42,132 nt of DNA from Spirochaetia bacterium (GCA_025997715.1 BNUY01000005.1:1-42132), one strand, 5' to 3'. Positions 23,384 through 32,618 are shown, numbered from the stretch's first letter. Made by a program: numbers and translations. The notes: generated by a model from the sequence alone, not told the origin.

Positions 23384-24577
23384 ATGATGAATCTTGAGGT
23401 TCATGAGGAAACGGTGATGGGGCCCCGGCCGACAAAGATCAAGGTGATCGGCGCCGGCGGCGGGGGCTGCAATGCGGTGAACCGTATGATCGACCACGGT
23501 TTGCAGCAGGTGGATTTTATCGCGGCGAATACGGATCAACAGGCGTTGAACCTGAACAAGGCCGGGACAAAATTAACCCTGGGAACAAAGCTTACCGGCG
23601 GACTTGGCGCGGGCGGCAAGCCGGAGATCGGCGAAAAGGCCGCAATGGAGGACCGGGATGCTATCGCCAATGTTCTCAAGGGATCGGACATGGTGTTTGT
23701 CACCGCCGGAATGGGAGGCGGTACCGGTACCGGTTCGGCGCCCGTCATCGCCCAGGTGGCCAAGGAACAGGGCGCCCTCACGGTTGGTGTGGTTACTACG
23801 CCCTTCGAATACGAGGGTGATGAAAAAATGCGCCTGGCCGAAGAGGGGATTGCCAAAATGCGGGAGGCGGTGGATACCCTTATCATTATTCCCAATGAGA
23901 ATCTCTGGGCGGTAATCGATAAGAAAGCTTCTTTGGAGGAAGCGTTTCTAACCGCGGATGATGTGCTTCGGCAGGGGGTACAGGGCATATCGGATCTTAT
24001 CATGGTACCGGGGAAAATCAATGTTGATTTTGCGGATGTGCATACCACCATGCACGGCCAGGGAGACGCTCTCATGGGTATCGGCAAAGGGACCGGGGGT
24101 GACCGTGCCAAGGAAGCGGCTTCTAAAGCGATTGATAATCCCATGCTCAAGGATACTACCATTTCCGGCGCCCAGCACATCCTCATTAATATTACTGCCG
24201 GAGACGCAATTGGAGCCTTTGAAGTCAGGGAAATTGCCAATTATATTAAGGAAAAAGCGGATCCCCATGCGCTTATCAAAGTCGGAACCGCCGAGGGTGT
24301 CGGCGATGATGATACCTTGCAGGTGACGGTTATTGCCACCGGTTTCCGGGGGAGCAACATCAAGGAAACGGAGGCCGCAAAGGCCCGGGAAGAGGTCAAG
24401 TCTAAGGATAGGGATTACAGTTTTATCCGCCAGGGCGAATGGGATCATATGATCAACCGTGCCCCCAAGCGGCAGGACAACGGGCAGAAGAACAGTTGGG
24501 ATAATATTATCAATACCCCCGCGCTTTTTCGGGACCAGGATTTTTTAGACCAGATTCAAAAGAGCAAGGCGCAGTAG
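23384..24577 (+). CDS. ftsZ: cell-division GTPase FtsZ
   Basis: The 397-residue tubulin homologue contains [18 protein letters not shown], the signature [15 protein letters not shown] and the T7-loop segment [11 protein letters not shown]. The C-terminal conserved peptide region reads [15 protein letters not shown]. It polymerises with GTP to form the division ring. ATG 23384 has GGGAGGG six bases upstream; the next codon is also ATG. It is the last dcw gene, but the following recombinase gene starts on the very next base, so transcription likely continues. Confidence 0.96.
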   Translation: MMNLEVHEETVMGPRPTKIKVIGAGGGGCNAVNRMIDHGLQQVDFIAANTDQQALNLNKAGTKLTLGTKLTGGLGAGGKPEIGEKAAMEDRDAIANVLKGSDMVFVTAGMGGGTGTGSAPVIAQVAKEQGALTVGVVTTPFEYEGDEKMRLAEEGIAKMREAVDTLIIIPNENLWAVIDKKASLEEAFLTADDVLRQGVQGISDLIMVPGKINVDFADVHTTMHGQGDALMGIGKGTGGDRAKEAASKAIDNPMLKDTTISGAQHILINITAGDAIGAFEVREIANYIKEKADPHALIKVGTAEGVGDDDTLQVTVIATGFRGSNIKETEAAKAREEVKSKDRDYSFIRQGEWDHMINRAPKRQDNGQKNSWDNIINTPALFRDQDFLDQIQKSKAQ

Positions 24578-25489
24578 GTGGCTCCGAATTTGCTGGAACG
24601 GTTCTATTCCCGGCTTATCGCCATGGAACGCCGTTCCCCGATGACCGCCCAAACCTACCGCTTTGAGATTCGCCGTTTTCTGGAATTTCTGGATGCTGAG
24701 GGGCTCAGTGTGGAGACCGTGGATTCTCTGGGAATTTCACGGTATTTGGAGGATCGCCGGGAAAAAGATCACATTGATTCCCGGTCGGCGGCTAAAGCAA
24801 TTTCTGCCTTGAGATCATTCTTTCGGTATATCGGAGACGAGAAGCTCCGGGATGATAATCCGGCGGCGATCCTGGAACCGCCCAAGAGGAGCCGGCATTT
24901 GCCGGAGGTGCTCTCCCAGAAACGGGTGGAGGGTATCCTGGCAAATACGGACCCGGAGAACCCCCTGGGTTTACGGGACAGGGCCTTGTTTGAGCTGATC
25001 TATTCTTCGGGCCTCCGGGTTTCCGAGGCGGTGGCCCTGAATGTCCGGGACTGCTATTTTTCCGAAGGCATAGTCCGCCTCCGGGGAAAGGGGAATAAGG
25101 AGCGGATGGTTCCCTTTGGGGGAGAAGCCGCCCTTTGGTTGAAACGGTACCTGGAGGAAGTCCGGCCTGTGTTGTTGAAAAGCGGGCGGAGTAATGCGCT
25201 GTTTTTGGGTAGGACCGGGAGACGGCTTTCCCGTAAGGGGATATGGCGGAACTACGCCGTCGTGACCGCTGTTGCGGGGACCGGTTCCAAACTGCACACC
25301 CTGCGGCACAGTTATGCCACGGAGCTGCTTGCGGGGGGCGCGGACCTCCGTTCCGTGCAGGAGCTTTTGGGCCATGCGGATCTGGCTACCACCCAGATCT
25401 ACACCCATGTGGATGTTTCACTGCTTAAGGAAAGCCTTAAGCGGTATAGGCCGAAGCTGCGGGAGCTTAAAACCGCGAGTAAGGCATAG
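24578..25489 (+). CDS. Xer-type tyrosine recombinase (first copy)
   Basis: The 303-residue enzyme has an N-terminal SAM-like DNA-binding domain (SPMTAQTYRFEIRRFLEFLD) and a complete catalytic set: Arg in SSGLRVSEA, Lys in GKGNKER, HTLRHSYATE (HxxR), LGHADLATTQ (His) and Tyr in IYTHV. Such enzymes resolve chromosome dimers at dif. It starts with GTG directly after the ftsZ stop and has only a weak ribosome-binding site, so it may be translationally coupled. A second recombinase lies at 29424; which is XerC and which XerD cannot be decided here. Confidence 0.88.
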   Translation: MAPNLLERFYSRLIAMERRSPMTAQTYRFEIRRFLEFLDAEGLSVETVDSLGISRYLEDRREKDHIDSRSAAKAISALRSFFRYIGDEKLRDDNPAAILEPPKRSRHLPEVLSQKRVEGILANTDPENPLGLRDRALFELIYSSGLRVSEAVALNVRDCYFSEGIVRLRGKGNKERMVPFGGEAALWLKRYLEEVRPVLLKSGRSNALFLGRTGRRLSRKGIWRNYAVVTAVAGTGSKLHTLRHSYATELLAGGADLRSVQELLGHADLATTQIYTHVDVSLLKESLKRYRPKLRELKTASKA

Positions 25490-25499
25490 GGGTATTAGG

Positions 25500-25565
25500 A
25501 TGGGAACAGTGATTTGGATTGTAGCTGCTGTTCTGGCGCTTGTCATGGGCGTTATATTTTATTAG
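25500..25565 (+). CDS. putative 21-residue membrane microprotein
   Basis: ATG 25500 opens a 21-codon frame, MGTVIWIVAAVLALVMGVIF plus Tyr, ending with TAG 25563-25565. The whole peptide is one hydrophobic helix. AGGGG lies seven bases before the ATG. It fills the gap between the recombinase and the TPR protein, in the same direction. There is no homology evidence; it could be chance. Confidence 0.3.
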   Translation: MGTVIWIVAAVLALVMGVIFY

Positions 25566-25581
25566 TCAGATGGGTGATTGA

Positions 25582-26331
25582 ATGAGAGTAAGAAAAGAAG
25601 TAGTTGGGGGGCTTTTCGTAATCGCCCTTATCATCACCCTGGTGGTGGTCTTCGTCGGGCATAACCGGAATAAGAACCGGGACACCCTGGCGGGGCAGAT
25701 CGCCGCATTGAGTCCCGGGAACGGCCCCCCGGAAACTATTGAGGGGCTGCGGACCGCAATCCGGGCGTACGAGGCAAAGATTGAGATGCAGGTTAAGGAT
25801 ACCGCCCAAACCGGAGTGTACTGCAAGATCCTCGCCTACCGTTTACAGGATAGGGGGCTGCACAGCGAAGCCCTGGACGCCCTGGAAAAAGCCATCTATT
25901 ATACCCCCACGGACGCGGCGCTGCATTATATGGTGGGGGCTTCCGCCGGAATTATGGCCAAGTCTGCCCTGAACTTTGGGGGGACCCGGACGAATATGGA
26001 CCGGGATAAGTACTTTGCCCTTGCGGAGGAGGGCTACCTCCGGGCTATTTCTCTGGACGAGCGTTACGTCAGGCCCATGTACGGGCTGGGGGTGCTTTAC
26101 ACCTTTGAACTGGGGCGGCCCCGGGAGGCCATCCCCTACCTGCTCCGGTGCCTGGACATCAGCCCCGATACGGATACCCTGTTTGTACTGGCCCGCTCTT
26201 ACTATATGATAGAAGCGTACCGGGAGGCGGTGGCGGTCTACGATAGGATCATTAAATTTACCAAGGATACTGCCAAGCAAAACGAAGCCCAGACAAACCG
26301 GCAGATGGTAATGGATTTGATTTATGGATAA
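25582..26331 (+). CDS. membrane-anchored TPR protein
   Basis: The 249-residue protein has an N-terminal membrane anchor (VVGGLFVIALIITLVVVFVG, residues 8-27) and then several tetratricopeptide units, for example SEALDALEKAIYYTPTDAAL, REAIPYLLRCLDISPDTDTL and REAVAVYDRIIKFTKDTA. TPRs mediate protein binding; no partner is evident. The C-terminal domain is predicted to be outside the cytoplasm. Its 3' end overlaps dprA by 8 bases. Position alone (ftsZ-xer-TPR-dprA) hints at a cell-envelope or division role. Confidence 0.75.
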   Translation: MRVRKEVVGGLFVIALIITLVVVFVGHNRNKNRDTLAGQIAALSPGNGPPETIEGLRTAIRAYEAKIEMQVKDTAQTGVYCKILAYRLQDRGLHSEALDALEKAIYYTPTDAALHYMVGASAGIMAKSALNFGGTRTNMDRDKYFALAEEGYLRAISLDERYVRPMYGLGVLYTFELGRPREAIPYLLRCLDISPDTDTLFVLARSYYMIEAYREAVAVYDRIIKFTKDTAKQNEAQTNRQMVMDLIYG

Positions 26332-27277
26332 ACGGGGCTTGCTGGAGCTGGTCATCAACCGTATCCCCTGCCTCCGGGCACGGGAAAAACTTTTGTTGGG
26401 TGAAAAATTTCACCGGGAGGAAGATTTTTACCTGCTTTCAAAGGGGGATATCGAAAAGATAGTCAATCGCCCCCTGAAAGGTCCCTGGACCATGGATGCG
26501 TTCCGGTCCCAGGCGGAAAAGGACGCCGTAACCGCGCGGCTCCGGGGGATGGGCTATATTGCCTATGGGGATGACGAATATCCTCCCCTGCTTCGGGAAG
26601 TTTTTGATCCGCCTCTGCTGCTTTTTTACCGGGGTGTGCTTCCGAATCCGGAACAGCCCTTGACGGCGGTGGTGGGAACCCGGCGGCCCTCCGGCCATGC
26701 CGCAGCCCAGGCCTACGATATAGGGCGGGACCTTGGCAGGGGGGGGATGCCCGTAGTTTCGGGCTTAGCCCTGGGTATCGACGCCCTGGCCCATCGGGGT
26801 AATATGGATGGCGGGGCGCCCACCGTAGCGGTGCTGGGCTCCGGCTTGGACGAGGTCTACCCGGCCTCAAACCGTATGCTGGCCCGGCGCATCCTTGAAT
26901 CCGGCGGTGTGCTCCTGAGCGAGTACCCCCCCGGCACGGCGCCCTTCAAGTGGAATTTCCCCGCCCGTAACCGGATCATTGCCGGCCTTGCACGGGGGGT
27001 GGTGATAGTAGAAGCTCCGGAGCGTTCCGGCGCGCTGATTACCGCCCGGTTTGCCCTGGAACAAAACCGGGATTTGATGGTAGCGTCTGCGGGGGTGGCC
27101 TCTCCCCTGGGGGCGGGGACGAAGAAGCTGGCGGAGGATGGGGCGCGGGTAATCACCGGGGCCGCCGAGATTTTTGAGGAATGGGGCTTGGCATACTCCG
27201 GGGAAGGGAGCAGCGGAAATGGAACCGACCTGGCCTTGAGCTTGGGGCGGTCCCTTAATATTGTTTGCGAGGAATAG
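26324..27277 (+). CDS. dprA: DNA-processing protein DprA/Smf
   Basis: The 317-residue protein has the Rossmann-like DprA core: VVGTRRPSGHAAAQAYDIGR, VSGLALGIDALAHRGNMD, TVAVLGSGLDEVYPASN and LLSEYPPGTAPFKWNFPARN, followed by NRIIAGLARGVVIVEAPERSG. An N-terminal extension of about 90 residues holds a helix-hairpin-like segment. DprA loads RecA on incoming single-stranded DNA in transformable bacteria and is also widespread in others. It lies directly upstream of topA, as in Firmicutes (smf-topA). It overlaps the TPR gene by 8 bases. Confidence 0.93.
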   Translation: MDKRGLLELVINRIPCLRAREKLLLGEKFHREEDFYLLSKGDIEKIVNRPLKGPWTMDAFRSQAEKDAVTARLRGMGYIAYGDDEYPPLLREVFDPPLLLFYRGVLPNPEQPLTAVVGTRRPSGHAAAQAYDIGRDLGRGGMPVVSGLALGIDALAHRGNMDGGAPTVAVLGSGLDEVYPASNRMLARRILESGGVLLSEYPPGTAPFKWNFPARNRIIAGLARGVVIVEAPERSGALITARFALEQNRDLMVASAGVASPLGAGTKKLAEDGARVITGAAEIFEEWGLAYSGEGSSGNGTDLALSLGRSLNIVCEE

Positions 27278-27283
27278 GACACC

Positions 27284-29434
27284 ATGGCAGTGAAGACAGC
27301 TAAGACAGCGAAGAAAAAAGCGAGTGGCAAGAAGATTCTGGTGATCGTGGAATCCCCGGCAAAGGCAAAGACCATCGAAAAATACCTCGGCCCCGCTTAC
27401 ACCGTTAAGGCGTCCATGGGGCATCTCATCGATCTGCCCAAATCGCGGATCGCCATTGATGTTGATAACGATTTTGAACCCGAGTACATCACCGTCCGCG
27501 GCAGGGCGAAACTGTTAAAGGAACTGCAAGGGGACGCGAAAAAAGCGGACGCCGTATTACTGGCAAGTGATAATGACCGTGAAGGGGAGGCCATCGCCTG
27601 GCATTTACGGAACGCCATCACCGCAAAAACCGATACGGTGCCCATACGGCGGATCAGCTTTAATGAGATAACACCGGCGGCGATTAAGGAGGCGGTGTCC
27701 CACCCCTCGGCCATCGATGAATCAAAGGTGAACGCCCAGAAAGCCCGAAGGGTGCTGGACCGGCTGGTGGGGTATAACCTCTCACCATTACTGTGGAAGA
27801 AGGTGAAGAACGGCCTTTCCGCGGGGCGGGTTCAGTCCGTGGCGCTGCGGCTCATCTGCGAACGGGAGAAGGAGGTGGAAACCTTTATCCCCGAAGAGTA
27901 CTGGACACTGGATGCGGATTTTACCGTAGAAAAAACCAAGGGACACAAGTCTGTGTTTACCGCCCAGTTGGTTACCTGGAAGGGCGACAAGCCGGACTTG
28001 AAGCGGGAAGCCGATGTGAAGGCCATAGTGGATCTCATCACCGGTGCGGAATGTTTTGTCAAGGATATACGGGAAACCGAAAAGACTATTCGGCCAAGGC
28101 CCCCCTTTACTACCTCCCAACTGCAGCAGACCGCGGCAAACCGTCTGGGCTTTACCAGTAAAAAGACCATGCAGATAGCGCAGCAACTCTACGAAGGGGT
28201 GAACATTGGAAGTTCCCGCATCGGGCTTATCACCTACATGCGTACCGATTCTGTGCGTATCTCCCAGGTAGCCCTGGATGAGGTCCGCGCCTGGATTGGG
28301 GAGCAGTTCCCCCAGGACCTGCCGGAAAAACAAGTAGAGTACGCGGTGGGAAAGAAAGCCCAGGACGCCCACGAAGCCATACGCCCCACCTATGTCACCT
28401 ATACCCCCGATGGTATGAAGGAACACCTCACCAAGGATCAGCTCCGGCTCTATACGATTATCTGGGAACGCTTTGTTTCCAGCCAGATGAACCCCGCCAA
28501 AACCAAAACGGTGAGCACCGATATTGCGGCGGGGGAGGGTATCTTCCGTATCGCGGGTACGAAGATTGTGGAAAAGGGATTCTACAAGGTCTTGAAGCTC
28601 CTCAGTTCAAAGGAAGAAAAGGGCAGCGCTTATCCGGTGTTGAAAATCGGGGATAAGGTTGCGATAGATGAATTTCACCCGGAGCAACACTTTACCCAGG
28701 GGCCGCCCCGGTACACCGATGCGAGTATCGTTAAGACCCTGGAGGAAAAGGGCATAGGCCGGCCTTCAACCTACGCGCCCATCATTTCGGTTTTGTTGGA
28801 TCGGTATTATGTGACCCGGTCAAACAAGCAGTTGGTACCAACCCTGCTGGGCCGGATGATCTGCGATATGCTGGTGGAGTATTTCCCCAAGGTGCTGGAC
28901 AGTACCTTTACTGCTTCCATGGAAACCAAACTTGATGAGGTGGAGGAAAACCAGGTCCGCTGGCCCGACATGATTCGGGAATTCTGGACCCCCTTTAAGA
29001 CCCAGGTGGATGCGGTGGGGAAGAGCCTGGAATCCTACAAGGGCTCCCTGGACGAGCCCACGGACAAGGTTTGCGAGAAATGCGGCAAGCCCATGGTAAA
29101 GCGGCTCGGCCGTTTCGGCTACTTCCTGGCCTGCTCCGGTTTCCCGGCATGTCATAACGCCAAACCTATTCCCCTGGCAAAATGCCCCAAGTGCGGCGGG
29201 GATGTTGTAGCCCGGAAAACCCAGGGCAGGGGCAAGAATTTCTACGGCTGCACCAAATACCCTGACTGTGATTTTATCAGCCACTTTAAGCCCATAAACC
29301 AGGACTGCCCCAAATGCGGGTGGTTCCTGGTGGAGAAGGACGACCGGAAGAACGGGTCCCACAAGGCCTGCATCAATCCTGCCTGTGATTATCTCCATTC
29401 CGGCGATGCTGAAGGGGAGGCCGGTGAACAGTAA
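27284..29434 (+). CDS. topA: DNA topoisomerase I
   Basis: The 716-residue type IA topoisomerase begins with a Lys/Ala-rich tail and the TOPRIM segment ILVIVESPAKAKTIEKYLG. LLASDNDREGEAIAWHL supplies the metal-binding acidic residues, and the active-site Tyr is about residue 318 in GLITYMRTDSVR. Three C-terminal zinc-ribbon modules (about 595-705) start CEKCGKPM, CPKCGGDV and CPKCGWFL. It relaxes negative supercoils. It begins 6 bases after dprA, and its last codons overlap the region in which the second Xer gene starts. Confidence 0.96.
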   Translation: MAVKTAKTAKKKASGKKILVIVESPAKAKTIEKYLGPAYTVKASMGHLIDLPKSRIAIDVDNDFEPEYITVRGRAKLLKELQGDAKKADAVLLASDNDREGEAIAWHLRNAITAKTDTVPIRRISFNEITPAAIKEAVSHPSAIDESKVNAQKARRVLDRLVGYNLSPLLWKKVKNGLSAGRVQSVALRLICEREKEVETFIPEEYWTLDADFTVEKTKGHKSVFTAQLVTWKGDKPDLKREADVKAIVDLITGAECFVKDIRETEKTIRPRPPFTTSQLQQTAANRLGFTSKKTMQIAQQLYEGVNIGSSRIGLITYMRTDSVRISQVALDEVRAWIGEQFPQDLPEKQVEYAVGKKAQDAHEAIRPTYVTYTPDGMKEHLTKDQLRLYTIIWERFVSSQMNPAKTKTVSTDIAAGEGIFRIAGTKIVEKGFYKVLKLLSSKEEKGSAYPVLKIGDKVAIDEFHPEQHFTQGPPRYTDASIVKTLEEKGIGRPSTYAPIISVLLDRYYVTRSNKQLVPTLLGRMICDMLVEYFPKVLDSTFTASMETKLDEVEENQVRWPDMIREFWTPFKTQVDAVGKSLESYKGSLDEPTDKVCEKCGKPMVKRLGRFGYFLACSGFPACHNAKPIPLAKCPKCGGDVVARKTQGRGKNFYGCTKYPDCDFISHFKPINQDCPKCGWFLVEKDDRKNGSHKACINPACDYLHSGDAEGEAGEQ

Positions 29435-30329
29435 TACTATTGCAGAATATTTAAGCTACCTCCGTTCTGTCCGCGGTGTGTCGGAAAGTACCGTTCAGGC
29501 CTATGAAGGGGACCTTGTCCGCTTTACTAACTACTGTGAAAACAGCGGCGTTCTTCCGGAGGCGGCGGCCCCCTACGAAGTGCAGAGCTTCATCGGCGAT
29601 CTCAGCGCCGAGGGGATGGCCTCGGTGAGTGTGAACCGGGCGCTTTCTTCTATCCGCGGCTATTACCGCTGGCTCATCCGGTTTGAGAAGCGGAAGGACA
29701 ACCCCGTGGGGAACCTCCGCAACCTCAAGACCCCCAAGAACCTGCCGGAGTTTCTCTGGGAAGGGGAAATGGCGGACTTTGCCGATTTGCCCGATACGGC
29801 GGGCATCCTCTGGCCCCTGCGTGACAAGGCCTTGATCCTGGCCATGTACTCGGCGGGCCTGCGGATATCGGAGTTAGTAAGCCTGTCCCTTAAATCCATT
29901 GAGGGGGACCTCAGTGGCGGCAGGGTCATCGGAAAGGGCGACAAGGAACGGTACATATTTTTTTCCGATGAAGCACAGGAAGCGCTTGCGGAGTATCTGC
30001 CCGCCCGGCAGACGCGGATCAAGGCGGAGCATCCCACCGACCGGCTTTTTGTGAACCGCCGGGGTGGGCCTATTTCGGTGGCCGGGGTGCGGTGGATCAT
30101 CGCCCGGTACGCCGACCGGTCGGGGCTGCAGAAGAATGTGCACCCCCACGCCCTGCGGCACAGTTTTGCTACCCATTTGGTGAACGCCGGCTGTGATGTC
30201 AGGATTGTCCAGGAACTGTTAGGCCATGCAAGCCTGAGTACAACCCAGCGCTACACCCATGTGGATATGGAACGGTTAAAGAAGGTATATGCGAAGGCGC
30301 ATCCCCACGGGAAAAGGGCAAGAAGATGA
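29424..30329 (+). CDS. Xer-type tyrosine recombinase (second copy)
   Basis: From GTG 29424 the protein is 301 residues, the usual Xer length. The N-terminal DNA-binding domain (VRGVSESTVQAYEGDLVRFT) and the catalytic residues are all present: YSAGLRISEL, GKGDKERYIF, HALRHSFATHLV, LGHASLSTTQ and RYTHVDM. The site AAGGGG lies six bases before the GTG; an ATG at 29406 inside topA would lengthen it. Its place before hslVU corresponds to codV (xerC) of Bacillus subtilis. It ends with a basic tail (AHPHGKRARR). A repeat hairpin follows. Confidence 0.9.
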   Translation: MNSNTIAEYLSYLRSVRGVSESTVQAYEGDLVRFTNYCENSGVLPEAAAPYEVQSFIGDLSAEGMASVSVNRALSSIRGYYRWLIRFEKRKDNPVGNLRNLKTPKNLPEFLWEGEMADFADLPDTAGILWPLRDKALILAMYSAGLRISELVSLSLKSIEGDLSGGRVIGKGDKERYIFFSDEAQEALAEYLPARQTRIKAEHPTDRLFVNRRGGPISVAGVRWIIARYADRSGLQKNVHPHALRHSFATHLVNAGCDVRIVQELLGHASLSTTQRYTHVDMERLKKVYAKAHPHGKRARR

Positions 30330-30346
30330 AGATGAAGACGAATACA

Positions 30347-30472
30347 TTAACACAGAGAGCACAGAGGTCGGACCTTTGGTCCGCTCACAGAGAACACAGA
30401 GGAAGAAAGAATAGAATTTCTTTTTCTTCTCTGTGTTCTCTGTGTTCCTCCCTCTGTGTCCTCTGTGGTTTA
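30347..30472. repeat. 9-nt-periodic CACAGAG inverted repeat between xer and hslV
   Basis: CACAGAGAACACAGAG at 30386-30401 is exactly complementary to 30429-30444. Outer units (CACAGAGAG, CACAGAGGT on the left; CTCTGTGTC, CTCTGTGGT on the right) continue the 9-nt rhythm. A separate small hairpin, CGGACC 30369-30374 with GGTCCG 30378-30383, lies in the left half. No gene fits in this gap. Confidence 0.75.
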
Positions 30473-30498
30473 TCTTCTTCTTTTATGAGGAGTAACGC

Positions 30499-31050
30499 AT
30501 GAGTGATCGTGAAAAGAATCGAATCCGCAGTACTACTGTGCTCGCGGTGCGCCGTGACGGCAAGGTTGCCATGGCCGGGGACGGTCAGGTAACCCTGGGG
30601 GAAACGGTGATGAAGAACAATGCCCGCAAGGTCCGGCGGCTTATGGACGGCAAGGTCCTCTGCGGTTTTGCCGGGGCTACCGCCGACGCCTTTACCCTCT
30701 TTGACCGCTTTGAGGCAAAGCTCAAGGAATATTCCGGGGACCTGCTCCGGGCGGCGGTGGAACTGGCAAAGGACTGGCGTACCGACCGGGCACTGCGGAA
30801 ACTTGAGGCGCTGCTTCTGGTGGCCGACCTTTCCAAGACCCTGCTCATCTCCGGTACCGGGGATGTGATTGAGCCCGCCGAGGACGCCCTGGCCATCGGG
30901 TCCGGGGGCAACTACGCGTATGCGGCGGCCCTGGCATTCCTTGAGGGCAGTAGTTTTACTGCGGCGGAAATTGCGGAGAAGAGCCTTAAAATTGCGGGAA
31001 GCATCTGTATATATACAAATAACAATATCACTCTGGAGGAGTTAAGCTGA
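30499..31050 (+). CDS. hslV: ATP-dependent protease subunit HslV (ClpQ)
   Basis: The 183-residue proteasome-like peptidase contains [20 protein letters not shown] and the strong family segment [20 protein letters not shown], then [17 protein letters not shown]. The catalytic residue should be the Thr that starts TTVLAV (residue 12), so an 11-residue N-terminal stretch must be removed; E. coli HslV loses only Met. A start closer to Thr12 is not available as ATG. It forms a double-hexamer chamber with HslU. The site AGGAG precedes ATG 30499. The stop overlaps hslU (TGATG). Confidence 0.94.
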   Translation: MSDREKNRIRSTTVLAVRRDGKVAMAGDGQVTLGETVMKNNARKVRRLMDGKVLCGFAGATADAFTLFDRFEAKLKEYSGDLLRAAVELAKDWRTDRALRKLEALLLVADLSKTLLISGTGDVIEPAEDALAIGSGGNYAYAAALAFLEGSSFTAAEIAEKSLKIAGSICIYTNNNITLEELS

Positions 31051-32618
31051 TGACGAGCGAAAAAAACCTGGACCGGCTTACCCCCCGGGAAATCGTGGCG
31101 GAACTTGATAAGTATATCGTTGGCCAGAAAAAGGCCAAGCGGGCGGTGGCGGTAGCTTTACGGAACCGTATCCGGCGGCTCAAGCTGGACCCGGAGGTGC
31201 GGGAGGATATCGCCCCAAAGAATATCCTCATGATAGGCCCCACCGGGGTCGGCAAAACCGAGATTGCCCGGCGCCTGGCAAAACTGGCGGGCTCCCCCTT
31301 CATCAAGGTGGAGGCCACCAAGTACACCGAGGTTGGGTATGTGGGCCGGGACGTGGAATCCATGATCCGTGACCTCATGGCCGCCGGTGTCGCAATGGTT
31401 AAACAGGAAATGCAGGAAACGGTTACGGCGGACGCGGAAAAGCGGGCCGAGGAAGCCTTGTTGGATTTGCTGCTTCCCGGTACGGGGAAAAAGCCCAAAA
31501 CACCGAAACAGCCCGAGGGCGGCCCGGTGGTGCGGCCCATGGGCACATTTGCGATCAATCCCAATGGCGGTAACGGTACCCTGATGGGTACGGCCATTCA
31601 GGTGGGTATCCCGATGATGCGGAAACCGGATGGCAGTATTACTGCGGCGCCTGAAATAGGTGATGGTGAAGCTGCCGGAACAGAGGCCGCCGATCAGCAG
31701 GAAGATTCCGCCGCAGATCAAAAGGCGGGAGCGAAAAAGGATTCCACCAGGGAAAAATTCCGGGCCATGCTCCGGGAAAAAAAGCTGGAGGACCGGCTGG
31801 TGGAAATTACCATAAGCCAGAGCCCCCAGTTCCCGGCCTTTGAAATGATGGGCGGCGGCATGGAAGATTTAGGAGATAGTCTTTCGGGGATAGCCGGGTT
31901 TTTTGGCGGGGGCAAGAAAACAAAACTCCTGCCGGTGAGCCGCGCCCGGGAGATCCTTATTGCCGAAGAATCGGAAAAGCTTATCGACCGGGACCGGGTG
32001 AACGAAGAGGCCCGTCAACGGGTCTGCGAAACCGGCATCGTGTTTATAGATGAGATTGACAAAATCGCCGTTAAAGACGGCCGGGGCGGAGGGCCCGATG
32101 TGAGCCGTGAAGGGGTACAGCGGGACATCCTGCCCATCGTAGAGGGCGCCGTGGTGAACACCAAGTGGGGACCCGTGGACACCGCCCACATCCTCTTTGT
32201 TGCCGCCGGGGCCTTTAACGTCAGTAAGCCCTCGGACCTGATCCCCGAACTCCAGGGACGCTTCCCCCTGCGGGTGGAACTGGAATCCCTGGGGAAGGCG
32301 GAGTTCCTGCGTATCCTCACGGAACCGAAAAACGCCCTGACCAAGCAGTACACCGACCTCTTGGGCACCGAGGGGGTGGAAATTGAGTTCACCCCCGAAT
32401 CCATTGACCGCTTGGCGGCCCTGGCGGCGGAGGTCAATGCCCGGCTGGAAAACATCGGGGCGCGGCGGCTCCACACCATCATGGAGGCCCTCCTGGAGGA
32501 GCTTTCCTTTGATGCACCGGACATAGCCCCTACAAAGATTTCCATCACCGAGGCCTTTGTGAACGAACGGCTCCAGGACCTGGTGGTAGATAACGATTTG
32601 GGAAGGTATATCTTATGA
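31050..32618 (+). CDS. hslU: ATPase subunit HslU (ClpY) with enlarged I domain
   Basis: The AAA+ unfoldase has 522 residues, against about 443 in E. coli. Walker A is GPTGVGKTE (63-71), the pore loop GYVGRD (96-101) and Walker B IVFIDEIDKI. The C-terminal peptide DLGRYIL inserts into HslV to activate it. The excess length sits in the I domain (about residues 144-232), a Gly/Pro-rich then Ala/Asp/Glu-rich stretch ending at DSTREKFRAMLREKKLED, where the family alignment resumes. That insertion may alter substrate delivery. It is translationally coupled to hslV. Confidence 0.95.
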   Translation: MTSEKNLDRLTPREIVAELDKYIVGQKKAKRAVAVALRNRIRRLKLDPEVREDIAPKNILMIGPTGVGKTEIARRLAKLAGSPFIKVEATKYTEVGYVGRDVESMIRDLMAAGVAMVKQEMQETVTADAEKRAEEALLDLLLPGTGKKPKTPKQPEGGPVVRPMGTFAINPNGGNGTLMGTAIQVGIPMMRKPDGSITAAPEIGDGEAAGTEAADQQEDSAADQKAGAKKDSTREKFRAMLREKKLEDRLVEITISQSPQFPAFEMMGGGMEDLGDSLSGIAGFFGGGKKTKLLPVSRAREILIAEESEKLIDRDRVNEEARQRVCETGIVFIDEIDKIAVKDGRGGGPDVSREGVQRDILPIVEGAVVNTKWGPVDTAHILFVAAGAFNVSKPSDLIPELQGRFPLRVELESLGKAEFLRILTEPKNALTKQYTDLLGTEGVEIEFTPESIDRLAALAAEVNARLENIGARRLHTIMEALLEELSFDAPDIAPTKISITEAFVNERLQDLVVDNDLGRYIL

